The notes under the pieces are model-generated. The model did no database searches. It was not told the DNA's origin and saw only the letters and a list, made by a program, of their open reading frames with translations. Shown one piece after another: positions 45,990-52,943 of a stretch of DNA of 64,000 bases. Position 1 is the stretch's first letter. Each line of letters opens with the position of its first letter. This DNA is from Flavivirga rizhaonensis (GTDB lineage: Bacteria > Bacteroidota > Bacteroidia > Flavobacteriales > Flavobacteriaceae). The stretch lies in NCBI RefSeq assembly GCF_004791695.1, contig NZ_SRSO01000005.1, positions 62,001-126,000 on the forward strand. Reading direction: 5' to 3'. Position numbers and translations under genes: made by a program.

Positions 45990-46502
45990 ATGACCGAAGA
46001 AGAAGTTAAAAATAAAATACTTGAGATTTTTAAATCAGAAAGGAGTAATCCTTCATCTGACTTTAATGAAAATCATTTTATGGACTTCTTAACTAATCCA
46101 GCTCATCAAAAAAATACAATTAAGAATTCATTTAGAGGAGTACGAAAGTACTACAGGTTTATGGATAAACTTGAATTGGAATTTGGAATCTGTTTTAGCC
46201 TCTCTGATTTGGACAAATACTACAGTGTTGACAAACTGACAAAAAAAGTACTCGAGAGAATTAAAAAGGGGAAAGGGAATAAAATGATTCTACAAAGAAG
46301 GAATGAAGAAAAAGAAAAATACATCTTTGAAACTGTCCTTTTATTGATTCTTATTGGAATGTTTTACTGGCAAGGACTAAATTGGATTTCAATTTTGACA
46401 ACTATTCTGTTTGGATTAGTAATCTATTGGATTTTAAGCAGTAAAATTTACAATAAAGCGCACATAAAAAAAATGAATCAACGATTAATGATGAACAAAT
46501 AA
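45990..46502 (+). CDS. Cassette A: membrane protein, hypothetical
   Basis: This 170-residue protein starts 12 bp after the box of cassette A. The first 105 residues are soluble and charged, with ENHFMDFLTNPAHQKNTIKNSFRGVRKYYRFMDKLELEFG and a helical K-rich tail. Two membrane helices follow at about 110-145 (IFETVLLLILIGMFYW, WISILTTILFGLVIYWIL). I do not recognise a family. After the stop a hairpin with arms AACCAC and GTGGTT lies at 46501-46528. The same cassette also carries the small minus-strand gene and an XRE gene. Confidence 0.7.
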   Translation: MTEEEVKNKILEIFKSERSNPSSDFNENHFMDFLTNPAHQKNTIKNSFRGVRKYYRFMDKLELEFGICFSLSDLDKYYSVDKLTKKVLERIKKGKGNKMILQRRNEEKEKYIFETVLLLILIGMFYWQGLNWISILTTILFGLVIYWILSSKIYNKAHIKKMNQRLMMNK

Positions 46503-46546
46503 CCACATATAATATTATGTACGTGGTTACTCAGGAATTGATTGCA

Positions 46547-46756
46547 TTAGATTTTCGGTTTTGGATTTCTCCTTGTTGGATACATCACTTGTTGTTTTTT
46601 GAATTGACCTATTTCCTCCCTTAACGTTTGATTGATATTGTAAATCAAATCATTTTGGTATTTCATAATTCCCAATAAATCGTGCATTGCGTTTAAATTT
46701 TCTAATTGCTTATAAACAATTTGTTCTAAATCGGCTTTGGTATATCTTTTGCTCAT
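46547..46756 (-). CDS. Cassette A: small duplicated protein (69 aa)
   Basis: I start this at 46756 (MSKRYTKADLEQIV). It is nearly identical to a second protein in cassette B (47345-47548): the first 64 residues differ at about five positions. It is a helical, basic protein with a coiled-coil-like core (QLENLNAMHDLLGIMKYQNDLIYNINQTLREEIGQF) and a tail VMYPTRRNPKPKI. No family is known to me. It is the only gene reading against the direction of cassette A, and lies divergent from an XRE gene, as in cassette B. Confidence 0.7.
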   Translation of the reverse strand: MSKRYTKADLEQIVYKQLENLNAMHDLLGIMKYQNDLIYNINQTLREEIGQFKKQQVMYPTRRNPKPKI

Positions 46757-46780
46757 ATCATTACACTTATTAAATATTTC

Positions 46781-46850
46781 TTTAGAATTTCTAAACAAAT
46801 CTATTGATTATCTATTTAAATTCAAAATAAATTTATAGACTTTCTAAAGT
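46781..46850. promoter_or_regulatory. Cassette A: candidate XRE operators in the divergent gap
   Basis: Between the small gene and the XRE gene the perfect 7 bp arms TTTAGAA and TTCTAAA lie at 46781-46795 with one base between. A further TTCTAAA half site lies at 46842-46848 inside ACTTTCTAAAGT (46839-46850). They are plausible sites for the XRE protein of cassette A. They differ from the sites in cassette B. Confidence 0.4.
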
Positions 46851-46896
46851 TTTATATAATAAGGCTAAATTTATCTTAACAAATTCGAAAGATTAT

Positions 46897-47112
46897 ATGA
46901 CTTCTTTAGGACTATATTTAACTAAGAAATCTGTGAATAGAGCTATGGTTTCCAGAAGAACTGGAATCAGTCAGGCTAGGTTATCGCAATTGACTTCAAA
47001 TGAATCGACTAAATTAAGAGCTGATGAGCTGTTCTTAATTGCATTAGCTATTGACATAGACCCTGGAGAAATGTTTAAAGAAATTTTTGAGGATTTGAAA
47101 TTAAAACAATAA
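46897..47112 (+). CDS. Cassette A: XRE-family helix-turn-helix regulator
   Basis: This 71-residue protein is almost only a Cro/C1-type DNA-binding domain: VNRAMVSRRTGISQARLSQLTSNESTKLRADELFLIALAIDIDPGEMF. It has a five-helix pattern with recognition helix ISQARLSQLTS. It probably represses the divergent small gene and itself. It is not very similar to the XRE protein of cassette B, although the divergent partners are near-identical. It ends 4 bp before the unit-end box of cassette A, so it is the last gene of the cassette. Confidence 0.85.
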   Translation: MTSLGLYLTKKSVNRAMVSRRTGISQARLSQLTSNESTKLRADELFLIALAIDIDPGEMFKEIFEDLKLKQ

Positions 47113-47115
47113 AAC

Positions 47116-47250
47116 GGCATACAACAGGGTATAAAATTAATTGCTAGTGCGTGCCTACTTACGAAAATCCCTGCGGATTTTCTATTCAGTTTGTACTTGC
47201 TAAGGTTGTTGCTTAAAACACGCAACTAATCTTATACTAGACGTTACCTG
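47116..47250. repeat. Cassette junction site 1 (A/B)
   Basis: It begins with GGCATACAAC (end of A, 47116-47125). Then come GTATAAAATTAATTGC at 47129-47144, the hairpin AAAATCC..GGATTTT (47164-47181), and GCAACTAATCTTATAC at 47222-47237. The two long arms pair in 14 of 16 positions. The site ends with the B start box GTTACCTG (47243-47250). Confidence 0.8.
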
Positions 47251-47260
47251 CAAGCTGAAA

Positions 47261-47320
47261 AGCCAACGCACAGTCAAGCACATTTCATTTTGTTCGTGCC
47301 TCACAAAACAAAAAGAGCTT
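47261..47320. repeat. Direct repeat DR1, left side of the defence module
   Basis: This begins AGCCAACGCACAG and continues TCAAGCACATTTC and CCTCACAAAACAAAAAGAGC. The matching copy DR2 at 52613-52673 is about 80 percent identical by eye and in the same orientation. Together they bracket the genes 47345-52614. Confidence 0.75.
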
Positions 47321-47344
47321 GTCTTTTTCCAGAGCTCATAGGGT

Positions 47345-47548
47345 TTACGATTTTGAATTTCTTCTTGTCGGATACATTACTTGTTGCTTTTTAAATTGAC
47401 CTATTTCCTCTCTTAATGTCTGATTAATATTTTGAATCAAATCATTTTGAATTTTCATAATGCTCAATAAATCGTGCATTGCATTTAGGTTTTCTAATTG
47501 CTTGTAAACAATCTCTTCTAAATCAGATTTGGTATATCTTTTGCTCAT
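47345..47548 (-). CDS. Cassette B: small duplicated protein (67 aa)
   Basis: I start this at 47548 (MSKRYTKSDLEEIV). It is the near-identical partner of 46547-46756, with the same VMYPTRRN tail and a slightly shorter C-terminus. DNA of the two genes is also very similar, so the copy is recent. It faces away from the XRE gene at 47722 and lies 24 bp after DR1. A role as a helper of the module, for example a regulator or small antitoxin-like protein, is speculative. Confidence 0.7.
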   Translation of the reverse strand: MSKRYTKSDLEEIVYKQLENLNAMHDLLSIMKIQNDLIQNINQTLREEIGQFKKQQVMYPTRRNSKS

Positions 47549-47563
47549 ATCCTTATGTTTATA

Positions 47564-47687
47564 TATTGTAATACAATACAAATATATACTATTTTATCAT
47601 ATTTTACAATACATTTTTATATTGTAATTTCGTATAATAATATAATGCACTTGAAATACAGTACTGAATTATATTAGAATACTGTAT
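47564..47687. promoter_or_regulatory. Cassette B: three inverted repeats in the divergent gap, candidate XRE operators
   Basis: In the gap between the small gene and the XRE gene, three inverted repeats occur. First, TATTGTA-A-TACAATA at 47564-47578 has perfect 7 bp arms. Second, TTACAATA (47604-47611) and TATTGTAA (47620-47627) have 8 bp arms and share the same half site. Third, ATACAGTA (47656-47663) and TACTGTAT (47680-47687) have 8 bp arms, with the palindrome CAGTACTG (47659-47666). These could be controller-type operators that regulate the methyltransferase operon. Confidence 0.5.
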
Positions 47688-47721
47688 AAAAATGCTTTAC
47701 AATGACTTATAAATGGTCGAA

Positions 47722-47922
47722 ATGAATCGAATAAAGGAAGTATTAAAAGAACAAGGAAGGACTCAAACCTGGCTCTCTGAAAAGATTGAAAAAAGTTATG
47801 TAATAGTAACAAATTACTGCAATAATAATGCACAGCCAAGCATTGAAGTTCTCCGAAAGATTGCAAATATATTGGATGTTGATGTTAGAATATTATTACA
47901 CTCTACAAAAGACAATTTATAA
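47722..47922 (+). CDS. Cassette B: XRE-family regulator in front of the methyltransferase
   Basis: This is a 66-residue protein starting at 47722 (MNRIKEVLKEQGRTQTWLSEKI); the upstream ATG at 47713 adds only three residues. The domain is of the Cro/C1 type with recognition part KSYVIVTNYCNNNAQPSIEVLRKIANILDVDVRILL. It ends 2 bp before the methyltransferase gene. Its place resembles controller (C) proteins of restriction-modification systems, which time methyltransferase and nuclease expression. This role is inferred from position and length. Confidence 0.85.
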   Translation: MNRIKEVLKEQGRTQTWLSEKIEKSYVIVTNYCNNNAQPSIEVLRKIANILDVDVRILLHSTKDNL

Positions 47923-47924
47923 AT

Positions 47925-49130
47925 ATGGAGAGCCAAAAGACATATATTGATTTGTTCTCTGGTTGTGGAGGACTTTCTCTAGGATTGCATAATGCAGGTT
48001 GGAAAGGAGCTTTTGCTATTGAAAAAAGCGAAGATGCTTTTAAAACACTCGAACATAATTTAATCAAAAAGAAAAAACATTTTGACTGGCCAAATTGGTT
48101 AGACCAAAAACATCACGACATCAATCAAGTTTTAGAAGACCATTCTGAAAACCTAATAGCTCTAAGAGGTAAAATTGATTTAGTTGCAGGTGGACCACCC
48201 TGTCAAGGATTTTCAATGGCAGGAAGAAGAATTGAAAATGATTCGAGAAATGATTTAATTAATTCTTACATTAAATTCATTGATTTAGTAAAGCCCAAAT
48301 TAATATTTTTTGAAAATGTAAAAGGGTTTACGCAAGGTTTTAAAAAAAATGATAAAAAAGGAAGAGCATATTCATTATATGTAATTGACGAACTGAAAAA
48401 GAATGGATATACTGTTCAAGGACATCTCATAAACTTTGCAGATTATGGAGTTCCTCAAAAAAGAACACGTTTTATTTTAGTAGGAATTCAAAATGAATTT
48501 GTAGAAAATAATTCAAACATAAATAAAGAAACTTTCTTTGAAGAAATTAAAAACAATAAAGACTCTTTCTTAATCAATAAAAACCTTACTGTAAATCCAT
48601 CTTTAGAAAATGCAATATCTGATTTGCTTCAATCTAATGGTCAAGTAGTATCGGAAACACCAAATTTTAAAGCTGGTGTTTATGGAGAAATTGAATCAAA
48701 ATATCAAAAGCACTTACGAAAATACAAAAGACAAGAAAGCAAAGTCGATAGTCATCGATTTGCAAAACATACAGACATAGTTAAGAATAGATTTCAAGTT
48801 GCTTTAGATGAAAAACTAACTAGTTCAACATATAGAGAGCGTTTCAAATTAAAAAAGAGTAGTACAAAGATATTAGAAGCAAATAAACCTACTCCTACTA
48901 TTACAACATTACCAGATGATTACATCCATTATTGCGAACCAAGAATAATGACAGTTCGTGAATATGCACGTATTCAATCATTTCCAGACACTTATCAGTT
49001 TAAAGGAAAATATACAACTGGCGGAAAAAGAAGAACACAAGAAGTGCCAAGATATTCACAAATTGGAAATGCTATTCCTCCTTTATTTGGGGAACAAGCA
49101 GGTTTAGTTTTAAAACAACTAATTCAATAA
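47925..49130 (+). CDS. Cassette B: C5-cytosine DNA methyltransferase
   Basis: This 401-residue enzyme has the full set of motifs: I, YIDLFSGCGGLSLGL with D9; IV, GGPPCQGFS with catalytic C93; VI, FFENV (E130-N131-V132); VIII, QKRTRF (Q178, R180, R182); IX and X, EYARIQSFPDTYQF and YSQIGNAIPPLFG near the end. It should methylate carbon 5 of a cytosine in a short target that I cannot derive. It shares one base with the next gene and starts 2 bp after the XRE stop. No restriction endonuclease is recognised in the module. Confidence 0.95.
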   Translation: MESQKTYIDLFSGCGGLSLGLHNAGWKGAFAIEKSEDAFKTLEHNLIKKKKHFDWPNWLDQKHHDINQVLEDHSENLIALRGKIDLVAGGPPCQGFSMAGRRIENDSRNDLINSYIKFIDLVKPKLIFFENVKGFTQGFKKNDKKGRAYSLYVIDELKKNGYTVQGHLINFADYGVPQKRTRFILVGIQNEFVENNSNINKETFFEEIKNNKDSFLINKNLTVNPSLENAISDLLQSNGQVVSETPNFKAGVYGEIESKYQKHLRKYKRQESKVDSHRFAKHTDIVKNRFQVALDEKLTSSTYRERFKLKKSSTKILEANKPTPTITTLPDDYIHYCEPRIMTVREYARIQSFPDTYQFKGKYTTGGKRRTQEVPRYSQIGNAIPPLFGEQAGLVLKQLIQ

Positions 49131-51724
49131 TGGGGAATGAATTAGAATTTAAAATAAGCACAGGCTTAAAAGATATCATTGGTAAGGATTTAATTACTGA
49201 TGAATTTATTGCTGTTTTTGAATTAGTCAAAAATTCCTATGACGCATTTGCTAAAAATGTAGTTATTACCATTGAAGATAATAAACTAATTATTTCAGAT
49301 GATGGTAAAGGAATGTCCCTAGAAGATTTAAAAAACAAATGGTTATTTGTTGCGTATTCAGCAAAAAAAGATGACTCAGAAGACAAGAATGACTCTGATA
49401 AAAATGAATCTTATAGAGATATAATTCAAGAAAGAAAACATTATGCTGGTGCAAAAGGAATTGGAAGGTTTTCTAGTGATAGGTTAGGAAAACTACTTAC
49501 TATAAAAACAAAAAATGATAGCTCATCAAAATTAGAAGAGTTGGAAATTGATTGGTCTAAATTCGAAACAGACCAAAAAAACACATTTGAGACTGTAAAA
49601 GTTAATCACAATAAAATTACTGATTATAAAGTAAAATTTCCAAATAACTCTAACTCTGGAACAATTCTAGAAATATCAAAACTTCATAATGTTTGGGATA
49701 GAAAAAGAATATTAGCATTAAAATACTCTCTTGAAAAACTTATAAATCCTTTTTCAGAAAAAAACGATTTCAATATTGAAATTATTTGTAAAAGAGAATT
49801 AGATGAAGATAAAAATGGTTTTTACAAAACAGGACTAAAAGAAAATAAAGGGAAAAAGTATTTTGAGAGGGATAAAGTAAATGGTTCTATAAAAAATGCA
49901 ATTCTTGATATTTTAGAATTGAAAACATCTCAAATTACTTTCAAAATTAAAAATAGTGAGATTGAAACTAAAATAATTGACAGAGGAGAATTAATCTATC
50001 ATATCAAAGAACCAGCAAAGGACTTTCAAATTATTAAAAATTTACAAATAGACTTATACTTTTTAAATACTTCTGCTAAAAGTAATTTTACAAGAAAAAT
50101 GGGCATTCAGGTTGTGAATTTTGGCTCTGTTTTTTTATTTAAAAATGACTTTAGAGTTCAGCCATATGGAGAGTTTGGAGACGATAGCTGGGGGATTGAC
50201 CAAAGAAAACAACAAGGTTACAATAGATTTCTAGGAACTAGGGATTTATTTGGTAGAGTTTCAATTTCTACAAACAATACAGAACAATTTAAAGAAGTAT
50301 CTAGTAGAGATGGTGGGTTAATAGAAACACCTGGTTATTATGAATTGTTAAATGCTTTTGAATTAGCACATAGAAGATTGGAAAGGTATGTCGTTGGAGT
50401 ACTTTGGGGTGAAGGATTTAAAAGGAGGAAATATTTTGGTGATGATGACCATAAAGCGCAAGAATACAGAGATAAACTATCCACAGATAAAGATTCTGAA
50501 AACCTTGAAATTGCTAAATCAAATTTAGGGAGTAAGCTAGATTTCATTCAAATTATTAAAAGTTTAACATCCAACAAGAATGTAGAAATTATTGATTTCA
50601 ATAAAGGTTTCATTGATTTAATAAATGAAAAAATTGATGATACACAAATTAAGTTTATTTCTGATTTAAAAGACATTGCTGATAAAACAAGTGATTCAAA
50701 GCTTTTAAATAAAGTAACTGATATAGAGGAAACTTTTGAAAGATTAAAAAAAGAAAAAGAAGAAGCTGAAAAGAAAGCCTTGGAAGAAGAAAGAAAAAAG
50801 GAAAAGGCTTTATTTGAATTAAAAAAATCAGAAATAAGAGCTCAAGAGGAGGTTCAAAAAAGAAGAAAAGAAGAAGAAAAAAGAAGACAAGCTGAATTTC
50901 AAACGGAAAAAAAAGAGAAAGAGAGAGCTCAAGCAGAATTAGCTAAAGTAAAAGCACAACTAAAAGCTAAAGAGGAAGAAGAAAAAAGAAAAATTGAAGA
51001 AGAAGCTAGAAAAAAAGCCGAAAAGGAAGCTACAATAAGAAAAAAACAATTAACACAATATAAATCCGCAGAAACAATAGAGTATAAGGATTTAAGAGAT
51101 TCTAACCATATAGTAGGCGTATATTCAGATACTATTTCAAAAAAAATACTCCGATTTAAAAGAAAAATTGAGAAGGGTAAAAAAATTGAGAATAAAGAAT
51201 TATTAGAATTTATAAGTGGTATCAATCTAGCAAATGAAAAAATTGCAACTATCACACGATTTACAACTAAAGCTAACTACTTAAAAGCTTCATTAGAATC
51301 AACTGAAGATATAGTTAATTTCATTTGTAATTATATTGAAAAAACATATAAAGTTCTGTATAGATTAAATGTAGAATACATAAATAAAGAAACAACGTTC
51401 ATAAAAAAATTCAAACCAATTGAACTGACTGTTGTAATTGATAATATTCTAAGTAATTCTCGTAGAAAAAGTGCTGACAAAGTAATATTGGAATTTAATA
51501 TCGTAAAAAGTAATCTTGAAATCGCTATCAGAGATATCGGTCAACAATTATCTGTAAAAATGGATAGTACTATGATTTTTGAGGAAGGAATCACAACCAC
51601 AAGAGGTTCTGGTTTAGGACTAAGTCACGTAAAACGAATTATTGAAGATGAATTAAATGGAGATATTCATCACAATCCAGAGTATACAAAAGGATTCGAA
51701 TTAAAAATCAAGTTAAAAAAATGA
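49130..51724 (+). CDS. Cassette B: protein with two GHKL ATPase domains (MORC/Hsp90-like N-terminus, histidine-kinase-like C-terminus)
   Basis: This 864-residue protein starts with a GHKL ATPase of the MORC/MutL/Hsp90 type: N box ELVKNSYDA (N35), G1 ISDDGKGMS (D58-G59-K-G61), and G2 AGAKGIGRF (107-113). A middle part (to about 500) is unassigned and beta-rich. Residues about 535-645 form a long coiled coil of E/K/R (RLKKEKEEAEKKALEEERK). The C-terminus has a HisKA-like helix pair with candidate phosphoacceptor H660 (DSNHIVGVYSD), an N box around N776, a degenerate G1 at D802-G804, and G2 RGSGLGLSH at 825-833. It is coupled at both ends: start overlap with the methyltransferase and ATGA overlap with the receiver gene. 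Confidence 0.9.
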   Translation: MGNELEFKISTGLKDIIGKDLITDEFIAVFELVKNSYDAFAKNVVITIEDNKLIISDDGKGMSLEDLKNKWLFVAYSAKKDDSEDKNDSDKNESYRDIIQERKHYAGAKGIGRFSSDRLGKLLTIKTKNDSSSKLEELEIDWSKFETDQKNTFETVKVNHNKITDYKVKFPNNSNSGTILEISKLHNVWDRKRILALKYSLEKLINPFSEKNDFNIEIICKRELDEDKNGFYKTGLKENKGKKYFERDKVNGSIKNAILDILELKTSQITFKIKNSEIETKIIDRGELIYHIKEPAKDFQIIKNLQIDLYFLNTSAKSNFTRKMGIQVVNFGSVFLFKNDFRVQPYGEFGDDSWGIDQRKQQGYNRFLGTRDLFGRVSISTNNTEQFKEVSSRDGGLIETPGYYELLNAFELAHRRLERYVVGVLWGEGFKRRKYFGDDDHKAQEYRDKLSTDKDSENLEIAKSNLGSKLDFIQIIKSLTSNKNVEIIDFNKGFIDLINEKIDDTQIKFISDLKDIADKTSDSKLLNKVTDIEETFERLKKEKEEAEKKALEEERKKEKALFELKKSEIRAQEEVQKRRKEEEKRRQAEFQTEKKEKERAQAELAKVKAQLKAKEEEEKRKIEEEARKKAEKEATIRKKQLTQYKSAETIEYKDLRDSNHIVGVYSDTISKKILRFKRKIEKGKKIENKELLEFISGINLANEKIATITRFTTKANYLKASLESTEDIVNFICNYIEKTYKVLYRLNVEYINKETTFIKKFKPIELTVVIDNILSNSRRKSADKVILEFNIVKSNLEIAIRDIGQQLSVKMDSTMIFEEGITTTRGSGLGLSHVKRIIEDELNGDIHHNPEYTKGFELKIKLKK

Positions 51725-52614
51725 GAATAGAATACAAAATATTATGGGTTGAAGATGTGACGACTTGGTATGAAGATAGCAAAGGATTAATTGGTGATTA
51801 TTTAGAGGACTTAGGATTTGTAATTGAATCAAAACACTGTAAAACTTTTGAAGAAGTTAAGTCTGAACATTCTATAAATCAACTTAAAGATTATGACTTA
51901 CTTTTAGTTGATTTTTCACTTGCTGGTTCTCCTGATGGTGATGAAATAATCAAATTTATTAGAGAACAGAAAAAAAATCCTATCCTAACAGATGTAATTT
52001 TTTATTCAAATGATATAGAATCTGTTCGTGACAGTATAAAAAAGTACGAGTTTGAGGGAATTTATACATCTCAAAGAAAAGATTTTATAACTAAAGCTGA
52101 ACAAGTAATAGACACTACTATAAAAAAAGTACAAGAAGTAAACTCTATGAGAGGCTTAATTATGGCTGAAACAAGTGATTTGGATGACCTTATGAGAGAG
52201 ATTATCCATAAACTTCTTAAATCTGATGTTTCTGAACAAATTGAAACATATATAAACGAATTATTAGCAGAGATTAATGGGAATCTTGAAAATTATCAAT
52301 CAAAAGATATACAATCGAAAGTAGATAATAGCGGATATTTCAACTCTTTAAAAAAAGCAAAAACCATTAACAAACTCTATAAATTAAAAAAGATTGGTAT
52401 AGATAAATTTGCTCACTCATATGATTCTAAAGTAATCGCTACGCGAAATTTATTTGCTCACGTTACTGAATCAATTAAAGATGGAGAAAAAGTTCTTATT
52501 AGTCACGTAACTGGAAAAGAAGAAGTGTTTAATGAGGTGAGATGCGCTGAAATAAGAAAAGATTTAATAAAATTCAGAGAAGTTCTGGAAAATATCAATG
52601 GCCAATTAGAATAG
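51721..52614 (+). CDS. Cassette B: receiver-domain protein with HEPN-like C-terminus
   Basis: This 297-residue protein begins with a receiver domain (1 to about 125): the acidic pair E11-D12, phosphoacceptor D64 in LLLVDFSLAG, and a serine at S96 in IFYSND. The rest is a helical domain. It holds R242-N-L-F-A-H247 in VIATRNLFAHVTE, an RX4H motif of the HEPN superfamily, whose many members are ribonucleases. It overlaps the GHKL gene by 4 bp. It could be a phosphorylation-controlled nuclease effector. The HEPN call rests on one motif and helix pattern, so it needs structural support. Confidence 0.85.
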   Translation: MRIEYKILWVEDVTTWYEDSKGLIGDYLEDLGFVIESKHCKTFEEVKSEHSINQLKDYDLLLVDFSLAGSPDGDEIIKFIREQKKNPILTDVIFYSNDIESVRDSIKKYEFEGIYTSQRKDFITKAEQVIDTTIKKVQEVNSMRGLIMAETSDLDDLMREIIHKLLKSDVSEQIETYINELLAEINGNLENYQSKDIQSKVDNSGYFNSLKKAKTINKLYKLKKIGIDKFAHSYDSKVIATRNLFAHVTESIKDGEKVLISHVTGKEEVFNEVRCAEIRKDLIKFREVLENINGQLE

Positions 52615-52673
52615 CCAACGCAAGTTCAAGCACATTTAAAGTTTGCTCGTACCTCACAAATTTAAAAGAGCTT
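52613..52673. repeat. Direct repeat DR2, right side of the defence module
   Basis: It begins AGCCAACGCAAGT directly at the stop of the receiver gene and ends AGAGCTT. It is the right-hand partner of DR1 (47261-47320), in the same orientation. Confidence 0.75.
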
Positions 52674-52712
52674 TCACGCCAACGCTAGCAAGTTTATGGA
52701 AAAAAAGCCAGC

Positions 52713-52912
52713 CAGGTAACAATGTATAAAAAACATAGGGCGTTTGTGCTAAACCGAAAGGTCTGTGCATATTAACAAAGTCCGCTAAATATAAAATTTG
52801 GCATTTATAGTAGAAAAGATAAAAGCAAAATATTTATATTTAGCTAAGTAATAAACCGAAACGAAAGTGCTTATCACCTGTCCTACGTTTCTTATACTGA
52901 ACGTTGTAAGCA
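52713..52912. repeat. Cassette junction site 2 (B/C), 200 bp
   Basis: It starts with the B end box CAGGTAAC (52713-52720) and ends with the C start box GTTGTAAGCA (52903-52912). Outer arms GTATAAAAAACATAGGGC (52724-52741) and GTCCTACGTTTCTTATAC (52880-52897) pair in 15 of 18 positions. Inside, perfect 12 bp arms GCTAAATATAAA (52784-52795) and TTTATATTTAGC (52833-52844) form a second hairpin. It is the longest site of the array. Confidence 0.8.
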
Positions 52913-52943
52913 ATTTGAGCTAAACCTAAAGCACCATTTATAA

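Noticed and set aside
47713..47922. Start of the XRE gene at 47713
   Set aside because: The ATG at 47722 fits the usual start MNRIKEVL of this family; the upstream ATG would add only three residues.
47925..52614. Complete type II restriction-modification system
   Set aside because: The methyltransferase is intact, but no PD-D/ExK, HNH or GIY-YIG nuclease motif is seen in the two following proteins. The nuclease candidate is the HEPN-like motif instead.
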